DNA of 45,846 bases from an uncultured Candidatus Saccharibacteria bacterium (GCA_947306745.1 CAMZHH010000005.1:1-45846), one strand, 5' to 3'; numbered from the stretch's first letter, positions 32,259 through 41,928 are shown. Notes: generated by a model from the letters alone, not told the origin. Made by a program: numbers and translations.

Positions 32259-33974
32259 ATGCCATACATTCAGTGCACGACGCGCGAAATCATTGAGAAT
32301 ATTGAGAGTCGGAAGATTTTTCTGCCACTGATTCAGCGCAAGTTTGTCTGGGAAGAAGAGCAAATGACGAAGCTGCTCGATTCGATGATGCAGGGCTATC
32401 CTTTTGGTACTTTTTTGTTTTGGAAAGTAAAAGTTAATACCATCAATAAAGAAGGCCTTCCGATTTACGATTTCATCAAGGATTACGACGAACGCGACAA
32501 GACCTACAATCCGCGCGCATCAGTGGCGCACAAAAACGAGGACGAATACATTTATCTCGTGCTGGACGGCCAGCAACGTTTGACTTCCCTCTATATTTCC
32601 TTATGTGGTAGTTTGCGCAAGAAGATTCCGAAAAAACGGTGGGATAATCCGGACGCTTTTCCGCGCAAGGAATTGTATTTCAACCTGCGCAGCAAAAAGG
32701 AAAACGAAGAAGATGACGTTTATTATGAATTCGCCTTTTTGACCAAGAACGCCGCCGCACAAGACAGCGAGAAACTCTGGTACCGCGTTAAAGATATTTT
32801 TGCCTACACGGGAGAATCGGAAATTAACACTGAATTATTAATCCCAAAAGGTTGGGTCAGCGATAAAACTATTACGAATAATATCATCCGATTGTATGAA
32901 GTATTAAAGAAAGACAGTGATATTAGCTATTTTGAAATTGGCGAAGATAAAAAACTTGATGACGTGCTAGATATTTTTGTACGCGTCAACTCGGGCGGCA
33001 CTGTGCTGTCAAAAACCGATTTACTCTTCTCTACGATTGCGGCCGACTGGAAAGAGGCGCGCGACGAAATCGACGAGTTTTTGTCCAACATCAACACGAT
33101 TGGCGATCATTACAATTTCGATAGCGACTTTATTATGCGAACTTGTCTATATATCCTCGATATGCCAATTTTGATGACGGTAAAAAGCTTTGATAAAAAG
33201 AACATTGCTGCTATTCGAGATCACTGGGATGAGATAAAGGATTCGATAAAGGACACTGTCACGCTTTTGGATGAGCTGGGCTTTAGCTCGGACAATATTA
33301 TCTCCAGCAACGCCGTGTTGCCAATTATTTATTATCGTTTCAAGCAAGGGAAAAATGCGTTTGTCGACGATAGCGTACGCAATGACATTCGCAAATATTT
33401 CATTATTTCCCAGATCAAGAAAGTCTTCGGTGGTCACTCAAACCAAACATTGGATGCTTTGCGCAGCTATCTCAAAGATAGTGGACGCTTCAATTATGCT
33501 GAGCTCAAGGATATAAAACTAGCTTACGATAATGATTTGAGTTGCGACATTGGCGATATTGAACACTGGATGTCTGAATACAAGAAGGGGCCATACACTT
33601 TCTTGCTACTAACTTTGCTTTATCCAGATTTAAAATACGAACAACTTAAGTTCGAGCAGGATCACATTCATCCGGATGCCGGTTTTGGTAAAAACAAACT
33701 CAAAAAAGTGATTCTAGCCAACGGCAAACATCTAACGCCGGAGCAAATCGACGATTGGCGCAGTAAAAAAGATACTTTACCAAACCTCCATTTGCTGTCG
33801 CCAAAAGAAAATGATAAACGCCAAGATACACCACTAAAAGATTGGCTAAATGCCGGAAAGCGGGTCGGATTCTTGCCGGAAGAAGTGGATTTCGATTTGG
33901 CCAGCTTCGAGCAATTCTACGAAAAACGCAAAGCACTGTTAGTGAATTTATTGAACGAAAAAATAAATGGATAA
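32259..33974 (+). CDS. DUF262-HNH protein (GmrSD/type IV restriction-like)
   Basis: 571 residues. An N-terminal DUF262 domain with IQRKFVW (25-31) and the hallmark LDGQQRLTSL (102-111), the ParB-like NTPase/nuclease seen in GmrS and related anti-phage proteins. A C-terminal HNH-type region has FEQDHIHP (465-472) and LPNLHLLSPKENDKR. This single-chain layout is like GmrSD and BrxU, which cut modified phage DNA; the target here is unknown. Heads an operon with four downstream genes (gaps of 10-11 bp or overlaps). Confidence 0.88.
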   Translation: MPYIQCTTREIIENIESRKIFLPLIQRKFVWEEEQMTKLLDSMMQGYPFGTFLFWKVKVNTINKEGLPIYDFIKDYDERDKTYNPRASVAHKNEDEYIYLVLDGQQRLTSLYISLCGSLRKKIPKKRWDNPDAFPRKELYFNLRSKKENEEDDVYYEFAFLTKNAAAQDSEKLWYRVKDIFAYTGESEINTELLIPKGWVSDKTITNNIIRLYEVLKKDSDISYFEIGEDKKLDDVLDIFVRVNSGGTVLSKTDLLFSTIAADWKEARDEIDEFLSNINTIGDHYNFDSDFIMRTCLYILDMPILMTVKSFDKKNIAAIRDHWDEIKDSIKDTVTLLDELGFSSDNIISSNAVLPIIYYRFKQGKNAFVDDSVRNDIRKYFIISQIKKVFGGHSNQTLDALRSYLKDSGRFNYAELKDIKLAYDNDLSCDIGDIEHWMSEYKKGPYTFLLLTLLYPDLKYEQLKFEQDHIHPDAGFGKNKLKKVILANGKHLTPEQIDDWRSKKDTLPNLHLLSPKENDKRQDTPLKDWLNAGKRVGFLPEEVDFDLASFEQFYEKRKALLVNLLNEKING

Positions 33975-33984
33975 GGAGGCCACC

Positions 33985-34320
33985 ATGGAAATGCCATTCT
34001 ATCATTCAAAACGCAAAGATATTGAAATCAACATGACCGTCAGCCTACATGACGGCGAGCTGCAGTTTAGCGGCTACGATTTTGGCGAGTTTGTGGCAAA
34101 ATCCTCGGTTGGCCAGGGTAGTGACGAATACGAATATTACCTGAAGCTCGACGAAGAAAATACCAAAAAAGCTTTTGAGGCGCTCGGCGTAGCAGATAAG
34201 TCCGACAAAGAAAAACTACAGTTTATTGTGGACACGTTTAAGAAAGACCAGGGCTTTTCCGGTTTTGAAGAATACTGCGAAAAGCATGACATTGAAGCAA
34301 AATTCTTTAGCTGGCCATAA
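33985..34320 (+). CDS. Unknown protein in the DUF262 operon
   Basis: 111 residues from the ATG at 33985, placed by AAGGAGGCC seven bases upstream. Beta-rich N-terminus (KDIEINMTVSLHDGELQFSGYDFGEF) and an alpha-helical second half (ENTKKAFEALGVADKSDKEKLQFIVDTFK) ending in an aromatic AKFFSWP. Acidic and soluble. No family recognised. Its tight coupling to the DUF262-HNH gene suggests a partner or immunity-type role; that is inference. Confidence 0.7.
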   Translation: MEMPFYHSKRKDIEINMTVSLHDGELQFSGYDFGEFVAKSSVGQGSDEYEYYLKLDEENTKKAFEALGVADKSDKEKLQFIVDTFKKDQGFSGFEEYCEKHDIEAKFFSWP

Positions 34321-34331
34321 AGGAGCGCGCC

Positions 34332-35327
34332 ATGACTAGCGAAGCATTGACCGAAGATATCGTAAAGGGGCTGAAGCCGGAGGATATTATCTACGCCAAA
34401 TTTTCTGCGGCCGCCACGACGCACCCAAATGGCACGGCGGAACTTTATGCTTATACGCCAAAACTGCAACATTTTCACGGTAGTCTGAATTCAAAGCAAA
34501 AGGACGTGTCAGAAGGATATAAGGCGCTGCAAAAAATGTTCGAGAAAAGCGCACTAACTAAGTATGTTAAAGCTAACACAACTGAATACATCAATCCGGC
34601 GGAAATGGCCAAGTTGGACGATTTGCTAGATGCCGTGCAGGTATTACGCCAAAATTCCGAACTGACGCAAAACAAATTACTGCGCAATGCGGCCGCTTTG
34701 GCAGTCGAGAAAGGCACCCTGAGTACTTCTCTGTTGCAACGCCACTTCCATATTGACTACGGACGCGCCGCTTCGATTATTGACGAGCTAACCGACATGG
34801 GTATCCTCGGCGATGACTCGAAACATAATGTGCTAATTAGTAGTGTGGACGAGTTTCCGGATGAGTCGCCAAGAAAACCGATGCACGAGCCGAAAAAAGA
34901 AGAAGATTTGACGCCCGAGGCGGCAGCAAAAATCAAGCCGGAAAATATCATTTATGCCGAATTCGCAGCAGGCGGCGCAATGGGCGCTTGCGGCACGGCG
35001 CGCATGTACACACTCGAAGGCGGGACGATACATTATTACATCTGCACTATTTATACTGAAGACGAATCTATCGTCGCTGGCTATGATGCGATTTGTATTA
35101 AACTATCTAGAGCCGGAAAAGATGGTTTATTAGACTATTGCTATGGCGGTTTCGGTAATCATGTTTATAAAAAGAAAGATGTCGTTTTCGGCCGCGACGA
35201 CGAGAAACATACATTGATCTATCATGATGACGCTGATTATCTCATACACCCATCCGTATATGGCGTATATCTGCGGATAGTCGAAGCTTTTACGAATGAT
35301 AAGAAGACTATGGAAAGCAAATCATGA
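34332..35327 (+). CDS. FtsK-gamma-like winged helix between two copies of an unknown domain
   Basis: 331 residues. Residues about 13-80 and 200-290 open with near-identical motifs (LKPEDIIYAKFSAAATTHPNGTAELYAY and IKPENIIYAEFAAGGAMGACGTARMY, the latter in the second copy), an internal domain duplication. Between them, residues about 128-163 read GTLSTSLLQRHFHIDYGRAA and on to DELTDMGILG, which is the FtsK gamma winged-helix signature (STSxLQRxFxIxYxRAAxxxDxLxxxGxxG). In FtsK this domain reads KOPS DNA. No ATPase motor is present. GGAGCGCGCC upstream; stop overlaps the next ATG. Confidence 0.75.
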   Translation: MTSEALTEDIVKGLKPEDIIYAKFSAAATTHPNGTAELYAYTPKLQHFHGSLNSKQKDVSEGYKALQKMFEKSALTKYVKANTTEYINPAEMAKLDDLLDAVQVLRQNSELTQNKLLRNAAALAVEKGTLSTSLLQRHFHIDYGRAASIIDELTDMGILGDDSKHNVLISSVDEFPDESPRKPMHEPKKEEDLTPEAAAKIKPENIIYAEFAAGGAMGACGTARMYTLEGGTIHYYICTIYTEDESIVAGYDAICIKLSRAGKDGLLDYCYGGFGNHVYKKKDVVFGRDDEKHTLIYHDDADYLIHPSVYGVYLRIVEAFTNDKKTMESKS

Positions 35328-35557
35328 AAAAATGTCCAGAATGTGGCGGAAAATTATTAACCATTGTTTACGGTTTACCAATCGATGAAATATATGAGCA
35401 TGCCGAAGAAAAAGGTCTGTATTTTGCTGGATGTTGCGTGGATCTCTACAAATATCACTGCAAAAAGTGTGGCACAGAATTCACAAAAGATTTTAAAATG
35501 AGTCGTCGCAAGGATGACGATATCTTTGCGAGCGAAAAGAACGATGGCGAGCACTAA
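35324..35557 (+). CDS. Small zinc-ribbon protein
   Basis: 77 residues. KKCPECGGK at the start and CKKCGTEF at about 45-52 give a two-knuckle CxxC zinc ribbon, with a helix (DEIYEHAEEKGLYFAGCC) between. The start overlaps the preceding stop (ATGA), and the end overlaps the tfoX-like start by 14 bp, so all are in one operon. Possibly a nucleic-acid-binding or assembly factor; no specific family. Confidence 0.75.
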   Translation: MKKCPECGGKLLTIVYGLPIDEIYEHAEEKGLYFAGCCVDLYKYHCKKCGTEFTKDFKMSRRKDDDIFASEKNDGEH

Positions 35558-35843
35558 GGAATATTGCGACTTTGTTTTAGAGCAATTGTCGTTGGTGCCG
35601 GAAATTACTTGCCGACCGATGATGGGCGAGTTTTTGCTATATGCAGATGGCGTGCTGTTTGGCGGGATTTATGACGATCGGTTGTTGGTGAAGATTACGC
35701 CTAGTAATAGCGACTTTGGCATGAGTGAAGCCCTGCCCTACGAAGGCGCCAAAAAGATGTATTTGGTGGATGAGGTGGATGATAAAGAGAGGCTGAAAGA
35801 GATTATTGAAGTGACAATTAAAGAATTGCGTCGTAAATCTTAG
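35544..35843 (+). CDS. TfoX N-terminal-domain protein, intact copy
   Basis: 99 residues from the ATG at 35544. LEQLSLVPEITCRPMMGEFLLY, ADGVLFGGIYDDRLLVKIT and ALPYEGAKKMYLVDEVDDKE are the TfoX-N signature. The domain alone is widespread outside competence systems, so a role in DNA uptake cannot be assumed. A broken paralogue lies 3.5 kb upstream at 32009. The stop codon overlaps the convergent DUF262 stop. Confidence 0.85.
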   Translation: MASTKEYCDFVLEQLSLVPEITCRPMMGEFLLYADGVLFGGIYDDRLLVKITPSNSDFGMSEALPYEGAKKMYLVDEVDDKERLKEIIEVTIKELRRKS

Positions 35844-38014
35844 TTATTGAGCATTTCTTTTAATTTCCGCTCGTATTCTGGTATTACTTCAGATAATATT
35901 TCGCGCAATTTTTCTTCGTCGTCATTTTCGTCTTCGGCCGTATTATCCCAGCGCATAGCCTTAAAGTATTGCCAGTTTTCTCTTGGATTATTGCTAGACA
36001 TTTCAATAATCGTATTTTGTACGCGCACGGCCTTTTGCGTCATCGAGTCATTTCTGTGGCTGCACAATGTTAAATCCACACGGCTCCAACGCACTCCATC
36101 ATCGAGCACAATCGAATAGCTATAGACCCCGTCCGTATCCATAGCAAATAAATCATTCAAAGTCTCAGTGTGAAAATTGAAATAGTAACCATTTCGCTCT
36201 TGTCTCGGGTATGGAAGAATATTTGGTAGAGCAAAATCGCTTACAGTATTTATAAGCCTTACCATATTTTCATTGATTTTACCCCTAATTGGCGCCTCAA
36301 TATCACGAGTGCGTCCAAGTGGGCCGCGCCAAATCTTAATTGCTTTTTGCGCCATTGCTTCGCCACGCCTTTTAATAGATTCAATCGTCCAATCACCGTC
36401 AATCTTGTAGTTCAGCGCTTCTCTGGTTAAAAGCCAATCGGAAATAGTTAAATTCTTCGTTTTTTCATCAATGCCGTTATTTGAATTATCTGAATTGTCT
36501 TTTTGGTTCATTGGCACAAGGTTTCCAATCGTATTGACCCATATAGCATGATCAGCAACGCTAATATTTGGCCATTTCGTCTGGTCAAGTGTTTGAGGTA
36601 AGATATGTTCAATACTTTCAAATACGATATGTTTATCGTTTCCAGATTCCTGTGCGAGTTTTTCTTGCACATAACGTCCGTAATTTTTATAAAAATTATA
36701 TTTAGTAAACGCCTCTTTAAATTGTTCGTCCGAGGCATAAATATCGTGCGCCCTATAATTCGATAATTCAAATTTTAAGTATTCACTATAGCTCTTGTCG
36801 TCGTCCGGTTTATTCTCTAATAACTCTAAAATCTTCGTCGTTAAAATATCACCGACTTCGCCTGTATTAATAATTGACGTAACCCTAGCCCTGAACGACC
36901 AGTCCATGATTACTTTTAGTACATTATTGAATTCTGCAAATTTAATAACATCAGCCCTAACTTTTTCTAATAGCCACATCAAAGTCGGCGTAGCCGGAAT
37001 CAAGCGAAGCATATCGGCCTCATGTAATAAGCTGGCCGTATCTGGAGCGATTTTTACTAAGGTTTCCGGTTGCTTAATCCATTGGTAGTATTCTGAGTAT
37101 TTCGTAAGTTCATGCATTGCACTTTCCGCATCGACAAAGAAGTCTTTGTAATTTTTCTTGAAAGTCCTATATTCCGTACCGCTCTTTACGTCTTTGTGTA
37201 GACGGAGCGTTAAATAGCGCCTGAGAAAATCTGAAATATTAGAGTTGCCAATGTTTTGTTCAATTTTCAACCAATAGTCATTGTAATATGTTTCCTGTTT
37301 TGCTACGCCAATCTCGAACAATAAGTAATTTCTTAGTAGGTCGGCATCGCTAAGCGGTTTGCCCGTCGCGTTGATACTTTCGAAAATTACCTGCGCCGAT
37401 TCTGCGCCAGGAAGCCTAGATTGTAAGTTAATAACAATTACGTTTAATGCCCTTAGGCCAAGCATTAAATCTTTAGACGTAATGTTCTCTTTTTCTTTAG
37501 CGTTTCGAATTAGCGTGCGAAATCTATCATAATTTTTGTAGACCGCAGAGCTCATATTTACATCTTCAAAATCGCGATTGATGATTTTCACATAAGTTTC
37601 GCGGTCCATTTCTATTTGTTTGAGTTTAATCTTGGAGTCTTCTGGCGCATCTTGATTCTTTAGGTAATTTACTTCGATGTCGTTTTTTATTTTTTCATCT
37701 TCCTCTTCATCGCGTATCGCCGCCAGGAAAAGCATGGTAGAGGTAATTCTTTGCTGCCCATCAATTAATATGTATTGAATATAGCCCGTAAATGGGTCAC
37801 GCTCCGATTCGTCGTAAACTATGTTTCCAAAATAATGGAATTTTTCTGACTCCCCTTCTCTAGGAATACTATTTTTAACGTCTTCAAATAACTGATCGCA
37901 ATCGGACTTATCCCAAGAATAGTTGCGCTGATAAACTGGAATGACAAAAGTGAGTTTTCCATTTCCACCAGATGTGATGAAATCTACGATTGGGTTTGGC
38001 TGTGAAACTATCAT
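35840..38014 (-). CDS. DUF262/DUF1524 protein (GmrSD-like)
   Basis: 724 residues from the ATG at 38014, seven bases after AAAGGAG. The N-terminal DUF262 has PVYQRNYSW (26-34) and LIDGQQRITS (83-92). An HNH/DUF1524 region near 475-520 has ESIEHILPQTL, WVNTIGNLVPMNQKDN. A C-terminal ~200-residue extension (IWRGPLGRTRDIEAPIRGKI onward) may be the target-sensing part. A different subfamily from the 32259 protein, with little sequence in common beyond the signature motifs. Type IV-like restriction of modified DNA is inferred from family. Confidence 0.9.
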   Translation of the reverse strand: MIVSQPNPIVDFITSGGNGKLTFVIPVYQRNYSWDKSDCDQLFEDVKNSIPREGESEKFHYFGNIVYDESERDPFTGYIQYILIDGQQRITSTMLFLAAIRDEEEDEKIKNDIEVNYLKNQDAPEDSKIKLKQIEMDRETYVKIINRDFEDVNMSSAVYKNYDRFRTLIRNAKEKENITSKDLMLGLRALNVIVINLQSRLPGAESAQVIFESINATGKPLSDADLLRNYLLFEIGVAKQETYYNDYWLKIEQNIGNSNISDFLRRYLTLRLHKDVKSGTEYRTFKKNYKDFFVDAESAMHELTKYSEYYQWIKQPETLVKIAPDTASLLHEADMLRLIPATPTLMWLLEKVRADVIKFAEFNNVLKVIMDWSFRARVTSIINTGEVGDILTTKILELLENKPDDDKSYSEYLKFELSNYRAHDIYASDEQFKEAFTKYNFYKNYGRYVQEKLAQESGNDKHIVFESIEHILPQTLDQTKWPNISVADHAIWVNTIGNLVPMNQKDNSDNSNNGIDEKTKNLTISDWLLTREALNYKIDGDWTIESIKRRGEAMAQKAIKIWRGPLGRTRDIEAPIRGKINENMVRLINTVSDFALPNILPYPRQERNGYYFNFHTETLNDLFAMDTDGVYSYSIVLDDGVRWSRVDLTLCSHRNDSMTQKAVRVQNTIIEMSSNNPRENWQYFKAMRWDNTAEDENDDEEKLREILSEVIPEYERKLKEMLNN

Positions 38015-38179
38015 GCTTTTCTCCTTTATAAAATTATACTTCATGTGGAGCAAAATCTCATGACGGCTTATGTATTAATATCAACTACCTGGCGGTCGTT
38101 TTAAGGTGTTTTCGTGATATGATATAAACAAGAATTATCAGTCTAAACTGGCTAAGCGGCAGCCAAAAGGATGCGAGAT

Positions 38180-40750
38180 ATGAATAAGCAACAATTAGCG
38201 TCAAAGATCTGGGAATCCGCAAATAAAATGCGTTCTAAAATTGATGCAAACGAATACAAGGATTACATTCTTGGTTTCATCTTTTATAAGTTTCTTTCAG
38301 ACAAAGAAGAAAAATATTTCAAAGAACAAGGCTTAACCGAATTAAAGGAACTCAAAGAAACAAACGAAGAATACAAAAAATACGCACAAAAGAATATTGG
38401 CTATTTTATCTCATATAACGATCTGTTCTCCACTTGGCTAAGCAAAGGTAAAGACTTCGACGTCTCGAACGTTCGCGACGCCTTGGCCCGCTTTGAGCGC
38501 TTAATAGATAAATCTCACGAAAAAGTTTTTTCTGGCATCTTTGAAACACTCCAGACTGGTCTATCTAAATTAGGCGATACTACAAAGAACCAGACGAAAG
38601 CGATTTCCGATCTCCTAGATTTAATTAAAGAAATTCCAATGGACGGAAAGGCTGATTATGATGTTCTAGGGTTTATTTACGAGTACTTAATTAGCAACTT
38701 TGCGGCAAATGCCGGCAAAAAGGCTGGAGAGTTCTATACTCCACACGAAGTTTCTGTATTAATGTCGGAGATAATCGCAAACCATCTAAAAGATCGCAAA
38801 GAAATTAGCATTTATGACCCAACGAGCGGTTCCGGTTCTCTTTTGATTAATATCGGCAAGAGCGCATCGAAATATATCAAAGGCGATAATAAAATAAAAT
38901 ACTATGCTCAGGAATTAAAGCAGAACACCTACAACTTAACGCGCATGAATCTAGTAATGCGTGGGATTTTGCCATCAAATATAACTGTTCGAAACGGCGA
39001 CACTCTAGCTACTGACTGGCCGTATTTCGATGATTCTGATCCGGAAGGAACATATAATCCTCTTTACATCGACGCTGTAGTATCCAATCCACCATACTCA
39101 CAAGAGTGGAATCGCGATGATATGGGAAACGATGCTCGTTTTAAGGATTATGGTTTAGCGCCAAAGAAAAAAGCTGACTACGCGTTCCTTCTTCATGATC
39201 TATTTCATCTAAAACAGGACGGTATTATGACAATCGTTCTACCGCACGGCGTGCTATTCCGCGGTGGCGAAGAGGCTGAAATACGCAAGAACCTCATAGA
39301 AAAGAACCGCATTGATGCAATTATCGGCTTACCGGCTAACATTTTCTTCGGTACCGGCATCCCCACCATTATTATGGTTCTTAAAAAGGAACGCACTAAT
39401 ACCGATATTCAAATTATCGATGCGTCTAAAGGATTTGAGAAAGTTGGAAAAAATAATAAACTCCGCGCATGCGACGTTAAAAAGATTGTCGACGCCGTCA
39501 TAGAACGTAAGGACGTTGAAAAGTTTTCTAGAGTCGTAACACGTGACGAGATACGCGAAAACGACTACAATCTGAACATCCCACGATATGTTGACTCCTC
39601 TGAAGAGACAGAGACATACGACATCTACGCAACGATGTTTGGCGGAATCCCTAAATCGGAACTAGAAAAACTTAATCCGTATTTTGACGAATTTCCAGGC
39701 CTAAAAGAGGATATCTTCAAAGCATCCAATGACGAGTATTATGTAATAGAAAAAGGAAACCTAGAAGAGTTTATTAAAAATCACAAAAGCGTAGCCGACT
39801 TCAGAGTCAAATACAAGCAGTCAATTGCTTATCTACCAGGTTATCTGAGAGAAGAGCTCGTAGAAAAAGTGCGCAGCGTCGATATAGAAGCAGAAGAGAA
39901 TGTCATTAGTAAAAGATTATTTGACACACTGGACGGTTTTAAGTTAATCGATAATTACACTGCGTACCAGATATTGGATAATAAATATGCTGAGATATCC
40001 GGAAACTTGGAACTAATTCAAAAAGAAGGGTTAGAATGCACTAGAATAGTCGATCCAAACATAGTAATAAAGAAGAAGGATGGCAAGGATACGGAAGTTC
40101 AGGAAGGCTGGAAAGGACACATTATCCCTTTCGAGGTAGTTCAAAATAGTATTCTTCCGGAAATGGTCAAGGATCTATCTGAAGAGCGAGCAAGACTTGA
40201 AAAGACTGAGGCTAGACGAACTGAAATCCTCGATTCGCTAACCGAAGATGAAAAAGAAGAACTAGGATCTTGCTTAAATGACGACAATACCGATTTCGTA
40301 AACGCCGAAATTAAAAAGGTGACTAAAGAAATCCGTAAAAGCAAAGATGTTGCCGAGGATGATTCCGTCAATACTATAATTCTGCAAGTAGATGAAACTA
40401 TTGAAAAAATAAAAGACTACAAGAAAACTATCAAGACAGCAGAGCTAAATCTAGTAAATGCCACTATTAAAACTACGGAAGAGTTGACCGACGAACAAAT
40501 CAAAGAACTCCTTCTCCAACACTGGGTAAAGCCTATTGTTGACGAAGTTGAGCTTTTGGACGATAAACTAATATCGGAGCTTATAGAGAAGATAGAGTAT
40601 CTTTCAAATAAATATCAAGATACACTTATAGACATTTCTGAAAGTATTGCTGAATCCGAAAGAGAGTTAGCCTCAAAACTTGCCGAACTAACAGGCTCAG
40701 AGTTTGACATGAAGGGCGTAGAAGAATTCAAGAAACTACTGGGGCGCTAA
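38180..40750 (+). CDS. hsdM: Type I restriction-modification DNA methyltransferase HsdM, long form
   Basis: 856 residues from the ATG at 38180 (AAAGG nine bases upstream; an ATG three codons earlier is too close to it). N-terminal HsdM_N helices, SAM motif I YDPTSGSGSLL (about 213-223), catalytic motif IV VVSNPPYSQ (about 303-311). It adds N6-methyl-adenine with HsdS. The ~370 C-terminal residues beyond the usual ~500 hold a charged coiled coil (EERARLEKTEARR, KDYKKTIKTAEL, LASKLAEL), a form known in some Firmicutes systems. Operon hsdM-hsdS-hsdR. Confidence 0.95.
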   Translation: MNKQQLASKIWESANKMRSKIDANEYKDYILGFIFYKFLSDKEEKYFKEQGLTELKELKETNEEYKKYAQKNIGYFISYNDLFSTWLSKGKDFDVSNVRDALARFERLIDKSHEKVFSGIFETLQTGLSKLGDTTKNQTKAISDLLDLIKEIPMDGKADYDVLGFIYEYLISNFAANAGKKAGEFYTPHEVSVLMSEIIANHLKDRKEISIYDPTSGSGSLLINIGKSASKYIKGDNKIKYYAQELKQNTYNLTRMNLVMRGILPSNITVRNGDTLATDWPYFDDSDPEGTYNPLYIDAVVSNPPYSQEWNRDDMGNDARFKDYGLAPKKKADYAFLLHDLFHLKQDGIMTIVLPHGVLFRGGEEAEIRKNLIEKNRIDAIIGLPANIFFGTGIPTIIMVLKKERTNTDIQIIDASKGFEKVGKNNKLRACDVKKIVDAVIERKDVEKFSRVVTRDEIRENDYNLNIPRYVDSSEETETYDIYATMFGGIPKSELEKLNPYFDEFPGLKEDIFKASNDEYYVIEKGNLEEFIKNHKSVADFRVKYKQSIAYLPGYLREELVEKVRSVDIEAEENVISKRLFDTLDGFKLIDNYTAYQILDNKYAEISGNLELIQKEGLECTRIVDPNIVIKKKDGKDTEVQEGWKGHIIPFEVVQNSILPEMVKDLSEERARLEKTEARRTEILDSLTEDEKEELGSCLNDDNTDFVNAEIKKVTKEIRKSKDVAEDDSVNTIILQVDETIEKIKDYKKTIKTAELNLVNATIKTTEELTDEQIKELLLQHWVKPIVDEVELLDDKLISELIEKIEYLSNKYQDTLIDISESIAESERELASKLAELTGSEFDMKGVEEFKKLLGR

Positions 40751-40751
40751 T

Positions 40752-41927
40752 ATGAATAAGAATATCTCACCGAAAATTCGCTTTAAGGGGCATATTGATG
40801 CTTGGGAACAGCGTAAGTTCTCAGATTTGGTGCTAATTGAGCGAGGTGGCTCGCCAAGACCGATAGATGATTATATCACCGACGCACCTGATGGCCTGAA
40901 CTGGGTAAAGATTGGCGACGCACCGGAGCAAGGCAGATACATCACCAAAACGGCCGAAAAGATCAAACCAGAAGGTCTCGCGAAAACAAGGCAAGTGCAG
41001 CCCGGCGACTTAATCCTTTCCAACTCTATGAGCTTTGGAAAGCCCTATATTATGGGGATAAATGGCTGTATTCATGACGGTTGGCTCCTTATCCGAGATA
41101 CTCAAAGTAGGTTCGATTTGAAGTTTCTGTGCCACATGCTTGGAACAGATCAAATGCTTGACCAGTATAGGATGTTTGCTGCTGGAAGTACGGTCAACAA
41201 CCTCAACAAAGAGCTTGTAGGAAACACGACCGTATCCCTTCCTTCTATTGAGGAACAGAGGGCTATTGGGGAGTATTTAGAGTCCATCGACAACCTTATC
41301 ACCCTTCATCAGCGTAAGCATATAAAATTGCAGAATGCCAAAAAATCTATGCTCTGGAAGATGTTTCCCCATAACGATAACGAGATCCCAGAAGTGCGGC
41401 TCAAGGGTTTTACTGGTGCCTGGAGTTTGCGGAAATTAAATACCTTCGTCAATTACTCGTCATCAAATCTCGCCGCGAAAGACTCCATGAATAAAGGGCG
41501 CTACGATCTATATGATGCCAATAATATAATCGGCAAAACCGATCATACCCCAATGGCTGAGGAATATATAACGATAATAAAAGATGGTGCAGGTGTTGGC
41601 AGAATCCGGATGCTTCCGAAGAATTCCATGTTTATTGGTACCATGGGTGCCCTAACAGCCAGGAATTCTAATTTAAATTTTGTTTTTACACTCCTTACGG
41701 CGAATAATCTAGGAAATTCATTTTCCGGGTCAACAATACCGCATATCTATTTTAAAGATTACGGAGAGAACGCCTATTATATTCCCCATTATGACGAGCA
41801 ATGCGCTATTGGAGACTTTTTCAAAAATCTTGACGACCTAATTGAATCAGAAAACAGATATATTAATGAACTACTATTAATGAAGCAGGCATTCTTAAAT
41901 AAAATGTTTGTCAAGGTGGAGGCATAA
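40752..41927 (+). CDS. hsdS: Type I restriction specificity subunit HsdS
   Basis: 391 residues, one base after the hsdM stop. Two target-recognition domains, each opening with a similar stretch (RFKGHIDAWEQRKFSDLV at about 9-26 and RLKGFTGAWSLRKLNTFV at about 216), each followed by a conserved spacer helix (LPSIEEQRAIGEYLESIDNLI and IPHYDEQCAIGDFFKNLDDLI). It reads a bipartite DNA target; the sequence recognised cannot be read from this. Confidence 0.95.
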   Translation: MNKNISPKIRFKGHIDAWEQRKFSDLVLIERGGSPRPIDDYITDAPDGLNWVKIGDAPEQGRYITKTAEKIKPEGLAKTRQVQPGDLILSNSMSFGKPYIMGINGCIHDGWLLIRDTQSRFDLKFLCHMLGTDQMLDQYRMFAAGSTVNNLNKELVGNTTVSLPSIEEQRAIGEYLESIDNLITLHQRKHIKLQNAKKSMLWKMFPHNDNEIPEVRLKGFTGAWSLRKLNTFVNYSSSNLAAKDSMNKGRYDLYDANNIIGKTDHTPMAEEYITIIKDGAGVGRIRMLPKNSMFIGTMGALTARNSNLNFVFTLLTANNLGNSFSGSTIPHIYFKDYGENAYYIPHYDEQCAIGDFFKNLDDLIESENRYINELLLMKQAFLNKMFVKVEA

Positions 41928-41928
41928 T

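Noticed and set aside
35544-35843. Calling the TfoX-like gene a competence regulator
   Set aside because: Only the N-terminal domain is present, it is widespread in bacteria without competence, and no com genes are in the window.
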